A program made the translations under genes and the position numbers. From Cacajao melanocephalus (lineage: Eukaryota; Chordata; Mammalia; Primates; Pitheciidae), in NCBI GenBank assembly GCA_963573385.1, contig CAUYLG010039423.1, positions 1 through 64,000 of the forward strand: 64,000 bases of DNA, in the 5' to 3' direction. Below the pieces are notes generated by a model. That model made no database searches and had not been told where the DNA came from. It saw only the letters and a program-made list of their open reading frames with translations. Numbering within the stretch: position 1 is the first letter of the stretch; the number at the start of each line of letters is the position of its first letter. Below, piece by piece: positions 40,738-55,651 of this stretch.

Positions 40738-41245
40738 AGAATGCATGCCCTAGGGCAGGTGCAGTGTCTCACACCCACAATCCTAGCACTTTGGGAGGCT
40801 GAGATGGAAAGATTACCTGAGGTCAAGAGTTCGAGAACAATCCGGCCAACATAGTGAAACCCCATCTCTACTAAAACTACAGAAATGAGCCGGGTGTGGT
40901 GGCGAGGTGGTGAGTGCCTGTGATCCCAACTATTTAGGAGGCTAAGGCAGGAGACTCACTTGAACCCAGAAGGTGGAGGTTGCAGCGAGCTGAGATAGCA
41001 CCACTGCACTATAGCCAGGGCAACAGAGCAGGACTCCATCTCAAAAAAAAAAAAAAGGCTGGGCGCACTGGCTTATGCCTGTAATCCCAGGACTTCAGGA
41101 GGCCAGGGTGGGTGGACCACGAGGTCAGGAGTTTGAGACCAGCCTGGCCAACTTGGTGAAACCCCATATCTACTAAAAATACAAATAAATAAATATAAAA
41201 ATGAACAATATAATCAAATAAATGAATAAAAAAGAATGCATGCCC
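40738..41245 (+). mobile_element. Composite Alu: dimer plus extra left monomer in one target duplication
   Basis: AGAATGCATGCCC at 40738-40750 and 41233-41245 flanks a full dimer (40752-41056) followed directly by a left monomer (41057-41170) with its own A-rich tail. There is no separate target duplication between the two. Confidence 0.9.
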
Positions 41246-42295
41246 CAAAAGCTATCTGAAGACTCTAAAAAGTAAATGGTAGCAGAAAAATTGGAGAATA
41301 GAAATAGAACTTAAAGTACAATCAATCTGGTGCTGTTTCCTACTTTTGTTTCTTGTCTCCCAATCTTCCAGTCTGAATACAAAGGCAGCCCAATTGCCAG
41401 AAATGTGTACCAGGCATGAAGAGATAAAGCTCTAAGAGGAGACTTCTCTTTCTGGTGTGAGGTGTGTATGTGTGTATATGGGGGGGATGAGAAAGTTAGG
41501 GGTGTGAGGAATACAGTACAGAGTGGGAGAAATCCATTACTCCCACCCTCTCTCTCTTGCCATTGCACCCAGAGAGAACCAAGCCTGGAAGCTGTGCACA
41601 CTAAAGGCAGCCATGGACCAGCTGTATTTACAGAGAAGCAAATCCTTTTTGACCAGAAAACTGTGGTCTAAAAAGTGCTTTGGGGAGGGGAGGGAGTAAA
41701 GCTGTATGGAAGAAAGAATTTGTGTTACTTTTTGTTTTTTTTGTTTTGTTTTGTTTTGTGATTCCCTCTCCTACTTCATGGCCCCTGAGACAGATTTCAC
41801 CGAGGGAAAGGCACAGGGGCCTCAAGCTTTCTGGGCAGACGACCAGGAAGCAGGAGATGGGAGATGAGACAGCATCAAGAAAATTCAGAAGGGAAGGAAC
41901 TAGAGTAATACATCCCATAAAGTTGTATACAAACTCCTGGGCTCATCCCCAAGCTGTGACATATGGATCTGATCCCAAACAGCAAATCAAAGGCTTTGAG
42001 AACTAAACTATAAGGTAGAAGCCCATGTAATGTCCTGGTTGACCCCCTGGGTGGCACACAGACAGAAATGACCCAAACAGCACTAGCATGGCTGTGCAAA
42101 CTACCTCATACTAGAACCAACTCTGAGTTAACTGCCTGCTGTAACAAAACAAAATAACAAATCAATATTCTCCACAGGATTTAAACAAAACCTAGAGTCT
42201 CACAATACTCAAAGTATCCAAAACAACTGAAGAATGAAGAAGAATAAAAGAAGAATCCAAAAGTATCCAAAATAACTGAACATGTGAAGAATCAT
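41246..42295. other. ARL8B intron 1, unassigned
   Basis: More mixed composition than its surroundings. Frames of 69-108 codons overlap on both strands (41311-42099) without recognisable motifs. A GTTTT repeat lies at 41738-41757. Confidence 0.4.
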
Positions 42296-42483
42296 GGCTG
42301 GGCACAGTGGCTGGCTCATGCCTGTAATATCAGCATTTAGGGAGGCTGGGGATGGGGGCAAGGGCAGGGATCACTTGAGGTCAGGAGTTCATAACCAGCG
42401 TGGCCAACATGGTGAAACCACATCTCTACTAAAACAACAAAAATTAGCCGGGCATGGTGGCGCATGCCTGAAATCCCATTTGA
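42296..42483 (+). mobile_element. Alu, 3' truncated
   Basis: Left arm and start of the right arm only. It ends at GAAATCCCATTTGA where the next Alu begins. Confidence 0.88.
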
Positions 42484-42782
<299 letters not shown>

Positions 42783-42951
42783 GGAGGAGGGGGGCAGTAA
42801 ACTCTGGGGAAGGGGGGAGTCTGATTTCCAGGGTTACCACATTATTAGATTCAGTTTTCAACAACCAAAAAAATCACAAAGCATAAGAGACAGGGAAGTA
42901 TGGTCCATTCGAAGGAAAAAAATTAACCAACAGAAACTGAGAAAGACCAGT

Positions 42952-44476
<1,525 letters not shown>

Positions 44477-44897
44477 TTAGATGAAAAAAACTGCGAAATG
44501 AGCAGAATCTGTGGGACAACATAAAAAGGACTAACAGTCATGTCGAAGTCCTGGAATAAGGGATACAGTAATTCAGGAATAAATACTTGATAAAAATGAC
44601 TGAAAATTTCCAAAACTTCCAAAGACCAAATTACAGTCAAGAAGTATAACAAACACTAAGCAGAGTAAGCAGAAAGAAATCCACATCCAAATATATCACA
44701 ATTAAACTGCTATAACCAAAGACAAGAAAATATCTTGAAAGCAGCCAAAGAGAAATGATGCATGACATTAGAGAGTAACAATTTAAATGACTACAAATTT
44801 CCCATCAGAAACAAAGCCTTTTCTAAAGTACAGGAAGAAAAACAACTATCAATCTGAAATTCTATATCCAACAAAAATATCTTTAGGAATTAAAGTG

Positions 44898-45228
44898 ATA
44901 TACAAGAACAGAAAACCAAACACCGCATGTTCTTACTCATAAGTGGGTGTTGAACAATGATAACACATGGACACAGGGAGGTGAACATCACGCATGGGGC
45001 CTGTTGCGGGGTGGGGGCCTAGGGGATGGATAGCAGGGGACTGGGGGACAGGGGAGGGATAGCATTAGGAGACATACCTAATGTAGATGACAGGGTGATG
45101 GATGCAGCAAACCACCATGGCACATGTATGCCTATGTAACAAACATGCACATTCTGCACATGTATCCCAGAACTTGAAGTGTAATTTTAAAAATAAATAA
45201 ATAAAACTAATAATAAAAAAAGAAATTA
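44898..45228 (+). mobile_element. L1PA/PB 3' end, 5' truncated insertion
   Basis: ACCGCATGTTCTTACTCATA, a G-rich tract with GGGGTGGGGGCCTAGGGGAT, ACATGTATCCCAGAACTTGA and an AATAAATAAATAAAA tail. It lies inside the older L1M, and closely resembles the copy at 1-345. Confidence 0.9.
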
Positions 45229-45511
45229 AGGTCATAAAGACATTTCAGATGAAGGAAAACTAAAAGAATCGAAAAGCAGATGTGCTCTAAAAGAAATGTT
45301 AAAGGAAGTTCTTCAGGCATAAGAGAAACTACCATTTTTAAAGCCAGGACTTCAAAAATGAAGAGAAAGCAACAGAAATGGTAAATACCTGGCTAAATAT
45401 AATAAACTCTTCTCCCCTTAAGTACCTTAAAATGTTTGATGGCTCAAAGGAAACAAAAGTTTTTTAAAGGGAAAACTCGACATTGGTGTGGTTTTCAATT
45501 TATGTAGGTGT

Positions 45512-45876
45512 ACGTATTAGTCCATTTTCACACTACTGATAAAGACACATCCAAGAATAGGCAATTTACAAAAGAAAGCGATTTAATGGACTAATAGTTC
45601 CACGTCTCTGGGGAGCCTCACAAAAATGGTGGAAGGCAAGCAGGAGCAAGTCACATCTTACATGGATGGTAGCAGGCAAAGAAGAGCTTGTGCAGGGAAA
45701 CTCTCATTCTTAAAACCATCAGATCTCATGAGATTCACTCACTATCAGGAAAATAGTGCAGGAAAGACCCACCCCTATAATTTAATCACCTCCCACTGGG
45801 TTCCTCCCATGACACATGGGAATTGTGGAACTTCAAAGATGAGATTTGGGTGGGGACATAGCCAAACCTTATCAGT
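45512..45876 (-). mobile_element. MST/THE1-type MaLR solo LTR
   Basis: Reverse complement: starts GTATTAGTCCATTTTCACAC and ends TAGCCAAACCTTATCAG. Also AGATCTCATGAGATTCACTC and TTAATCACCTCCCACTGGGT. Inserted in the L1M. Confidence 0.9.
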
Positions 45877-46317
45877 GTAATTCAGATGATGATGACTACA
45901 ATATAAAGAGGAGATGGTGAAGGGGCCCACATGTTGCTAAGGTTTCTACATTCTACATTAAGTGATACATATTAATTCTAAGTGGACTGGGAAATGCATA
46001 CTGTAAACTCTAGAAGAACCACTACAGAAATCACACAAAAAGAAGAGTCAAAACTCCAATAGAAAAATGAAAATTAATAATGCAAAAACACTCCCTGAAA
46101 TCAGGAAAGGGAAAATAAGAACAAAAACAAAGGCCTTAAACAGAAAACAATTTAAATGATTATTTCAACTAAATACTATGTTTAAACTAATTATTGATAT
46201 TTAAAATAAATAATAATTACGTTAAAAGGCAATGGTCTAAACACACCAATGAAAGGACAGAAACTGTCAAAATGTACTTTTTTTTAAAACAAGACCAAAC
46301 TATATGTTGCCTTCAAT

Positions 46318-46634
46318 AAACCCAGACTTTTTCCAGGCACGGTGGCTCATGCCTATAATCTCAGCACTTTCAGAGGCCTAAAAAGGAGGATAACTTGAGG
46401 CTAGGAGTTAGAGAACAGCCGTTGCAACCTATCAAGCCGTTGCAAAAAATTTAAAAATTAGCTAGATGTGGTGGCATGTGCCCTTAGTCCCAAGCTACGC
46501 AAAAGGCTGAGGTGAGAGGATTGCTTGAATTCAAGAGTTGGAGGTGGCAGTGAGCCATGATCATATACATCACTGTTCCAGCCTGGCAACAGAAAAAGAA
46601 AAAAGAAAGAAGAAAAAGAAGAGAAACCCACTTT
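46318..46634 (+). mobile_element. Alu inserted in L1M
   Basis: Old dimer with a shortened arm and an AAAAGAAAAAAGAAAGAAG tail, flanked by AAACCCAGACTTT / AAACCCACTTT, which are L1 sequence. Confidence 0.88.
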
Positions 46635-46929
46635 AAGTATAATATAACTTAGGTAGAGATAAGTTAGAAGTAAAAAGATATAAAGACAAACATCATGCAA
46701 CCTCTTATCAACAGAAAGCTGAAGTAATTATATTAATATCAGAAGAAAAAGCAGACTTCAAGAAAATATACCAAGGATAAAGAGAGACATCACATAATAA
46801 AAGGATGAATTCACCAAGAAGATGCAAATAAGTATGCACCTAACAAAACTTCAAAACACATAAAGCAAAAATTGAAGGAACTGAAAGAAATCCACATTAC
46901 AGTTAGACATTTTAACACCCCTCTCAATA

Positions 46930-47615
46930 GGAGTCCCTAGGGGGGTGTCTAATAAATTTAAGACCTGAAATCAAATAGCTGCTGGGTTTGAGTCAACACT
47001 CTTCTGGTGATCAACTATTAATAAGAATGTGAATTGGATTAACTACACCTATTTTAATAAACAGAGATTCATCAGTTATACTCGGAACACCCTCAAAGGG
47101 GTGTCTGAGGACCAAAGGGGTTTAAATAAGAGACCAAAGGAAATAGAAAAGGAAGAAAATTTTTGAGAAAACATTTTAAATAGTCCATTTTCAAGGCATA
47201 ATAAATCTAAGCCCTGGCAGCCAGCCTGCAGATGTAACAAACCGCACAGCTCATGCACCTAGAAGGTCATGATAAGCAAATAGAATGTAGAGGAGGGGTC
47301 AGCCCCTAAAAGGGGAGAAAGTTTTGTTATTGGTAAACTGAATCTTAAGCGGGGAAGGGGACAGGGTATAACCTTATAAGGGGATAATACAACTTAGGCA
47401 ATGTCCTAAGTAATCCCATAGTACTCAACCAATGAGGAACTGGGGGAGGGACTTGCATGCTAGGAGATAAATTACCTGTTGTAACTGCCCCCAGTGTGCC
47501 TGCCTATCAGACACCAGATCTTGCGAGACCACCATTAAAAGTCTCCCTTCCACTGTTCTTCATGTCTCCAAGTCTATTCTTTGGGTTTGGATAGGCGAAT
47601 GTGTGTTTCTTACAG
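46930..47615 (+). mobile_element. Probable endogenous-retrovirus LTR, family unresolved
   Basis: LTR-like layout: a CCAATGAGGAACTGGGGGAG promoter-like part, a CCATTAAAAGTCTCCCTTCC polyadenylation region, a T-rich stretch TCATGTCTCCAAGTCTATTC and a terminal TTTCTTACA. I cannot name the family. The 5' boundary is uncertain and no gag, pol or env could be identified beside it. Confidence 0.5.
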
Positions 47616-47890
47616 GTGTGAACCAACATCCCACCAGAATGTTATTGGTGGGAACCCATTATTGTTTCTTTGAGCCCCAGGAACTATTATTATTCCTAGA
47701 ATTTTCAGATTACAACAAATCACAGCTCCACACATATGGCTGCACACATACTGCCTGTCAGGGCATATTTTCCCTATGGACTGTACCCCTAGTTCAGTTT
47801 TAGCAATCTGGAAACCTGCTCCAACATTCACTAGAGAATTAAAGACTAATGTGCTGAAATTTTGCCAAAAAAAAAACCCAAGAAGTTATA

Positions 47891-48238
47891 TTAGTCTGTT
47901 CTCATGTTGTCATGCTGCTAATAAAGACATACCTGAGACTGAGTAATTTATAAAGGAAAAAGGTTTAATGGACTGACAGTTCCACATGGCTGGGGAGGCC
48001 TCACAATCATGGTGGAAGATGAAGGAAAAACAAAGGAACTTCTCACATGGTGGCGGGCCAGAGAGAAATGAGAGCCAAGTGAAAGGAGTTTCTGTCAGAT
48101 CTCCTGAGACTACCACAAGAACAGTATGGGGGGGGGGGGGGAAGTCCCATGATTAAATTATCTCCCACTGGGTCCATCCCACATGTGGGAATTATGAGAT
48201 TTGGGAGGGGACACAGCCAAACCATATCAAAAGGCTTC
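47891..48238 (-). mobile_element. MST/THE1-type MaLR solo LTR with a G14 run
   Basis: Starts TATTAGTCTGTTCTCATGTT and ends ACAGCCAAACCATATCA. A run of 14 G (48128-48141) has expanded within it. Same orientation as the LTR at 45512, but the intervening sequence is L1 and other LTR, so the two are independent solo LTRs. Confidence 0.9.
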
Positions 48239-49794
48239 ATTCCTGATGAACCAAATAAACAGGAGAGCATTATTTTTAAACCTGCCACACATGCTCCCCA
48301 AAGTGAGGAACACAAACTAATGACATCTTGTGCAGTGAAAGCCCTCCTGACAATTGTTACCTCTGAAAGAATGTAACAGAAAGACCTAGAAGCCCTGTAA
48401 GTCTTGCATTGCATACTGCCCTACTTTGAGACAAGACCCCCTGCAGGGAATTTAACTGACTCATTCAGAAATCCCAGGTCCAATATCATCCATTAACTAC
48501 TTCTGCTTTCTGTTCAGCTCCATTTCTCTAAGGGAAGTTATACAGGAGTTTTTCTGGGCCATGAAGAAATACAGCTGATGAAAGCACTCTAAATATTCTG
48601 CGTCTGCCTCATTCTACTTCCAGGGAAATAAAACTTCACTGCTTACTGAAACTGCAGCATCCATCGGTGGCCATGTATGTCTGCAACTAAACAAATGTCA
48701 AAGATGTCACTGAGAAGTTACCCAGAAACACTCTCCAAGGCTCCTAATAACATTCAGAACCTTTGAATTAGAATAAGAAAGTATAAATGTGACCAAGGAT
48801 TATAGCATAGGATGCCAGGTGACAGCATCTGCATAATCCCTTATCAGCTCTTTTCTATCTGGAAGATAAATGAAGCCCCTAACATTGTGTTCCACAGGTA
48901 TATAAGAAGATAAACAGGCAATCCTTCCTTTAAAGACTACTAGCCACAGTAGAGGCAAGAAAATATTTACAAATACTGTTTTGCCTGTTAGACTCTGGAG
49001 GAAGCAAACCATGGCACCTGTCACTGGATACATTAAAGCCAAGATTTTAAGTTCTTAGTCCTTTAATGCCAACTTTTAACATTTTTCTGCCTCAGAATTT
49101 TACAACTTCATCTTCCCAACTAACAGTATCATATGGATTGTTTTGTGTTCCCCTTCACTGTAAAAAATTTAGTAACACTTTACTTCTTAAAATATTATTA
49201 ATAATTCCCTAAAAACATTTTAAACTACAGTGTATGGAATATTTTCACTATGTGTTTGCTTCTATATCAGTAGAGACATCTGTTTCCACCCTTTTCAGGT
49301 GATCTTGGCAGTACAGTGGTGTGGCTGCAGAGAATGCCATGGGCTGAATACATTCTTTCAATGGCTCTTTCACACTGCAGCTCTCTCCGCGTATTCCTGA
49401 AGAAATAGTAAGCATTGTCAAGCCACTCCATTAGCCCAGTCAGTGCTTTCGACATTGTTTCCCAGTGAAACTCAGCTCTTAAATGATGAACAGTCATGAA
49501 AGACTGAGTCACTGTACACTTCCCAGGTTCCAAACTGCAGTGCCTTCTAGATACTAAAATCATTACTTATTCAGTAGCTGCCTAAAATCTCAGTTACTAT
49601 CATCAGGGTGGGGAGTTTGGCAGGTGCAGTAAGCACAGCAAGTTGGAGCGGCAAGAATGTTTTTCAATGACATGTGATGACTGCCTCAAGAATACATCCT
49701 TATTATTAGCTAGGATATATGTAACTGACTTATAGTATTTAAAAATAATGATACTCACTCAACATTACTCATTTTACTCTGACCTCTTATTACA
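48239..49794. other. Unassigned 1.5 kb in ARL8B intron 1
   Basis: Repeat-poor for this intron. Minus-strand frames of 80 codons (48800-49042) and 98 codons (49267-49563) and a plus frame ending at 48376 have no motif I recognise. It could be a decayed ERV interior, a retropseudogene or single-copy DNA. Confidence 0.35.
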
Positions 49795-49930
49795 TAAAAG
49801 AAAACTTGAGGTCAAGGTCACAAGGTCACATACACACAGCTAAACAGTGGCAAAACTGGTATTTGAACCTAAGTTTGAACTTAAAAGCTCTAAAAGTTAT
49901 TTTCCACTTTAGTATAATGCCTTAGGCATT
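49795..49930 (-). repeat. MIR fragment
   Basis: CAAGGTCACATACACACAGC, GTGGCAAAACTGGTATTTGA and AACCTAAG follow the MIR reverse complement. Confidence 0.7.
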
Positions 49931-50370
49931 TGGCAGTTATTTATTTGCAAATGAACAAGAGACATATTTGTACAAAAGCCTGAAGCCAATGTTAGACTGC
50001 GAACAACAAAATACAAACACCATGCTAAACTAAGAAGTTGTAAATAGACAACTCTGCTAGTCTTCTACTTTGAATAGTAAAAAACAAACAAACAAAAAAC
50101 CACAGAGCAATCACTATGTCTTCCATCAAGCCAAAACTATTAACTACAACCAAATTTATCAGCAGAAGAAAAACCCAAGTGAACCAGTAAATTTTTCAGC
50201 AGTTTGCCCCGAACATCCTAGCACATCTAGGATGGATTACGGAAAAAAACAGAACTGTCATTTTAGTTCCTCTCTCAGAATGACAGAAAACCTTCATCAA
50301 GAATCAGAAACCATTAAAAAATAAAAATAAGCAAACAAGATTAAAAAAGAAGAATCAGAATCAGAAGCAA
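49931..50370. other. ARL8B intron 1, unassigned
   Basis: Short 84-codon plus frame (50070-50324) without motif. Nothing recognised. Confidence 0.4.
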
Positions 50371-50521
50371 GGCTGGACACAGTGGCTCATGCCTGTAATC
50401 CTGGCACTTTGGGAGGCTGAGGTGGGAGGATCACTCGAGGCCAGGAGTTTGAACCAGCCTGGGTAACATAGTGAGACCATGTCTCCACAAAAAATGAAAA
50501 GTTTTTAAAAATTAAAAAAGG
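50371..50521 (+). mobile_element. Alu left monomer with A-rich tail
   Basis: One-armed Alu at the head of a five-member same-strand Alu cluster. Confidence 0.88.
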
Positions 50522-51289
<768 letters not shown>

Positions 51290-51469
51290 TTAAAAACTGG
51301 TCCCTTGTGCCCAGTATACTTCTACTCTGAAATCAGGAACCTTTCATTGCCTTCTGAAATTGAATTCCTAATCTATGTTTACCTGAGAGGTGAGGGGGTC
51401 CACTTCACCTAGCAACTAGCAGAGCACATGATCCTGCCCTAAAACCTGAATATCACATCAACCTACCAC

Positions 51470-51665
51470 CTAAGGAGTACTCACTCTATGCCAGGCATTG
51501 TGCTGATTGTCTTACCTCATCAGAAGCTCATGGGGCAACTATTCTCATGCCCAAATCACCAATGAGGAAACTGAAGCTTTGAGGCCATCACAGAATTCTG
51601 ACATATCCAGAATTTAAACTTAGGCCTGCCTGATCCCACACACTTAAATATGATTCTATACTGCT
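51470..51665 (-). repeat. MIR, long fragment
   Basis: CTCTATGCCAGGCATTGTGC, AGGAAACTGAAGCTTTGAGG and a diverged remainder follow the MIR reverse complement. Confidence 0.75.
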
Positions 51666-52505
51666 TTATTTAAGTCAGCAATTACAGAGCAGCAGGCACA
51701 ATGCTACATTTAAAGGCCATAAATATTGAAAGAGAGGATGCAGCTTGAAGGTAAAGACCAATGAACAGATAATTTGCACAAATAAATATAATTTTGATCA
51801 AGTGCTGTGAGAAGAGTTAGGTCAAAATTTTACAGACCTGGGACCTGAACAATGAGTAAGACAATGCCATGTAGGGGCAAAGGATACCAGCAGACAAAAA
51901 GAAGTACTGCAGGCAAAGAAAATTGCTTGGTATCTTGGGCTTGGTATCTTGGGTATCTCATTCTCCATCATTACCACAGTCTAACATTTACTTCAAAGGC
52001 CTACTTCCCCTATCCTTCTGCCCACAGTCATTTTGCTGTGGTTTTCACTAGCTAATTTAAACCTCCTTTCCAAATCCTGCCAGAGTAAATATTAAAATTT
52101 ATAAGTGTTTCTAGGAAAGATAACATAGGGTCACACTAAACAACCAGTAGAGTAGACTCTTGGCACAAAGAGCCAAAGAAAGCAAAAGATGTACATGAAC
52201 ATCACAAGGTCATGCCCATTTTCCAATAATTTCAGTTACAGGAGGCAGAAGAATTAGATTTAACAGGAGACAGAGCAAGATCCTGAAGGATTTGTAAAAA
52301 TGGAACCCAGATTCCTCATAACTCACCTATTTTATAGAATAGGACTTCAGGCTGAGTTGGAATTGAATTTCAGACCCAACTGACAATTAACTGTGTCACT
52401 TAATCTTTCTTTATCTTATATAAATCAGTGAATGTCTACTTAACAAGAGAGACAAAAGAATAATACAATGCCTTACGTAAAGACATTTTATAAAATAATC
52501 AAGTT
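51666..52505. other. ARL8B intron 1, mostly unassigned
   Basis: A weak MIR-like patch at 52330-52420; otherwise nothing recognised. Confidence 0.4.
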
Positions 52506-52685
52506 CACTTGAACCCAGGAGGAGGCAGAGGTTGCAGTGAGCCAAGATCATGCCATGCACTCCAGCCTGGGTGACAGAGCAAGACCCCATCTCAAAAAAA
52601 TATATAATAATAATAATAAGACTGCACCACTGTACTCTAGTCAGGGCAAGAGTAAGACTGTCTCAAAAAAAAAAAAAAAAAAAGA
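52506..52685 (+). mobile_element. Two Alu right-arm ends in tandem
   Basis: CTTGAACCCAGGAGGAGGCA to a TAATAATAATAATAAG tail (52506-52619), then a second, older right-arm end (52620-52685) with an 18-base A tail. Confidence 0.85.
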
Positions 52686-52800
52686 TTGAGTGTTTCATTC
52701 TAATTTTTTATTGAATGCTCCCTTTGTGTTGGAAATAGGGACAAAAGAATGATTACATAAAACAGGATGTCTAGGAACGAAATCTGTGTTAACTAGCCTA

Positions 52801-53111
52801 AAGAATAACATAGTAGGCCAGACACATTACCTCATGCCTGTAATCCCAACACTTTGGGAGGCTGAGGCAGGCAGATCACCTGAGTTTGAGACCAGCCTGG
52901 CCAAGATGACGAAACCCCATCTCCACCAAAAATACAAAGATTAGCCAGGCACGGTGGCGCAAGCCTGTAGTCCCAGCTACTCTAGGAGGTGGAGGCACGA
53001 GGATCGCGTGAACCTGGGAAGCAGAGGCTGCAGTGAACTGAGATGCCGCCACTGCACTCCAGCCTGGAAGACAGAGTGAGACTCCATCTCAGTAAAAAGA
53101 ATAACATAGTA
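52801..53111 (+). mobile_element. Alu with perfect 15-bp target duplication
   Basis: AAGAATAACATAGTA at 52801-52815 and 53097-53111 flanks a dimer with a short left-arm deletion. Confidence 0.93.
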
Positions 53112-53961
53112 AAGGTAGAATAGCCATTTCCTAACTTGTTTTATGGTAACATCGACATGTTCCAAAGCGAACTGCTATCTTTGAGCACTATAAATTCATT
53201 ATTAGACTGCTCTAAATGAGTCTCTAAGCAGACATCAAAGAACCTAACTGGGATATGAGGACCAAGGATCTCACTTTGTCTTTTCAACCACATAGTAAAA
53301 TGATCCGTAATGTAATCAGAGTAGAAGAAAAATGATTAACACTATTTTACATGTTTACCTAGCACCTAAGAAAAATCCCAACTTAAATCCCAAGAAATCA
53401 AATATCCTTTAGGTTTAGGCACACAAATCACACCTAGAAAATTTTCTCTTCAGTAGCAAGTCACTATAAAAACCTAAGCCAGGCACTTTCCAGAAATAGA
53501 AAAATTACTCTTCAAATTAGGCACCAAAGGCTTCCCAACCTGCAGATGAATAAGCTGAGCCACTCTGAATATACAGCCTTCATTCCAGCTACTAAAGACC
53601 TCTTCTGGGCAGCCTGCATTCTGGCCACAGATTAATGTACATAAGTACCACGAATAAATCAAGATAGACCAACAGCAATTCTGAGTAGTCCTTGTGTACA
53701 AAACATTGGCAAAACAAGTCATCAGCAGGGTATGGTAAGTGACACCAATCAGTAGAAATAAAAGACCCTACAACTCACTCTTTAGAAGAGAAACTACGAT
53801 TGGATCTCAGTTACTTCCTTTATCTCTTACTACTCCTGAAGACAAAATTATGGTTGGATGAAATTTTAATTCTCTGTTTTTGTGCTACTCAACTTCAATA
53901 CAGCAGTCATCGCCTGTCATTTCCAACCAACAATCCCTTAATATCATTAATTATGTAATAC
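53112..53961. other. ARL8B intron 1, unassigned
   Basis: An 82-codon minus frame (53474-53722) lacks any recognisable motif. No repeat named. Confidence 0.4.
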
Positions 53962-54280
53962 TTTTTTTTGCAGAGTGATAGTGTGCATCGCAGGGGAGAC
54001 CTGGTCTCACTGTCACCCAGGCTGGTGTGCAGTGGCACCCTCATGGCTCACTCCAGCCTCCTCTCACTACCTCCACCTCCCCAGTAGCTAAGACCACAGG
54101 CACGCAGCAGCAGCACACCGAGCTAGTTTTTATTTATTTTTATTTTTTGTAGAGACAAGCGTTTCACTATGTTGCCCAAGCTGGTGTTGAACTCCTGGGC
54201 TCAAACGATCCACATCCTTCTCATCCTTCTCAGCCTCTCAAAATGCTGGGGTTACTGGCATGAGCCACCGCACCCAGCTT
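53962..54280 (-). mobile_element. Alu, old, minus
   Basis: Diverged reverse-complement dimer ending CACCGCACCCAGC, with a disrupted start after the poly-T. Flanked by TTATGTAATAC / TTATAATAC. Confidence 0.9.
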
Positions 54281-55195
54281 ATAATACAATTTATACTCAA
54301 ATCATCCCTTTTTCTTCTAAACCCATTCTCCCTTCTTCACCCTATAATGCTATTTGCTGGTGGTACAACCATATTCCCCACCATTCAAATCCTTAAAAGG
54401 GTCTTTGCAAACTCCCCTTTGTCCTGCATATCTGACTTACTTGCTAATTTGTACTCATCCTACTTCCATAATAATGTGTACCTTTCCCTTCCTCCCCAAC
54501 TATCTCCCTCACTGTCTCTCAACCAGACCTCTGTAATGACCTTGTAACCAATTTCTTTGTGGATGGTCTCTACATTGCTGCTAAATTAATCCGTTGGAAA
54601 CACAGGTCTTATCTCATTGCCTTGAATAAAAACCTTCAGTGGCTCTCCATGACTAATGTCATACTCAATCAAGGCCCTGTGGGAGATGATTCAATCTACT
54701 TTTCTAGCCTTTGCTTCTTTTTCCTTCACTAAGGTTATGCCTAATCCAACAAAAAAATTTATTTCAGCCTGGCACAGTGGCTCACGCCTGTAATCCGAGC
54801 ACTTTGTGAGGCCAAGATGGGCGGGTCAAGAGATCAACACCATCCTGGCCAACATGGTGAAAATTAGCCAGGCATGGTGGTGTGCACCTGTAGTCTCAGC
54901 TACTCAGGAGGCTGAAGCAGGAGAAACATCTGAACCCAGAAGGTAAAGGTTGCATTGAGCCAAGATTGCACCACTGCACTCCAGCCTAGGTGACAGAGCC
55001 AGATTCCATCTCAAAAAAATAATTTATTTCCCTCAGCTATGCTTTTGCTTTTCCCACTGTTCCTGCCTGAACATCTTTTTTCCCCCACATGATACCGGAA
55101 GTCTCACAAGGGCAAGAACATTGTCTGCTTTGTTCCCATTATATTCATGCTGCCCAATACACTGTTTGACATATTTGTTGAATAAATGAAATTCC
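54281..55195 (+). repeat. L2 3' region split by an Alu
   Basis: TCCTTAAAAGGGTCTTTGCA, AACCTTCAGTGGCTCTCCAT, CTATGCTTTTGCTTTTCCCA and TGACATATTTGTTGAATAAA follow the L2 order to its 3' end. The overlapping frames (54169-54547) are shadows. Confidence 0.8.
54766..55020 (+). mobile_element. Alu with deletion of the linker region
   Basis: Starts CCTGGCACAGTGGCTCACGC and jumps from CAACATGGTGAAAA to TTAGCCAGGCATGG, losing the middle A-rich part. It sits in the L2. Confidence 0.9.
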
Positions 55196-55360
55196 TCTAG
55201 TCTTGCAACCCAGCTCAAAAGCCATTCCTGCCACTAGCCAACCAAAAATCAGCAGTCTTACTAAATAAAACTCCCCCAATGTCTTAATGGGGTGGTGGTG
55301 GGGGGAGAATTCAATAGCATTTTGTACCAATCTTAAGGCATTTATTAATATTCCTATGCA

Positions 55361-55651
55361 GGCCAGGCGTGGTGGCTCACGCCTGTAATCCCAGCACTTT
55401 GGGAGGCTGAGGTGGGTGGATCACGAGGTCAGGAGATCGAGATCATCCTGGCCAACATGGTGCAACCCTGTCTCTACTAAAAATACAAAAATTAGCTGGG
55501 CATGGTGGTGCATGCCTGTGATCCCAGCTACTTGAAGGCTGAGGCAGGAGAATCCCTTGAACTCAGGAGGTGGATGTTGCAGTGAGCCAAGATTGCGCCA
55601 TTGCACTCCAGCCTGGGCGACAAAGCAAGACTCTGTCTCAAAAAAAAAAAA
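55361..55651 (+). mobile_element. AluY-type, full length
   Basis: GGATCACGAGGTCAGGAGAT followed by CGAGATCATCCTGGCC carries the AluY-diagnostic stretch, and substitutions are few. It is among the youngest inserts in the window and supports a catarrhine primate. Confidence 0.9.

Noticed and set aside
45512..48238. Two same-strand MaLR LTRs about 2 kb apart, read as a provirus
   Set aside because: The sequence between them is old L1 (continuing from before the first LTR), an Alu and a different LTR on the plus strand, so they are independent solo LTRs.
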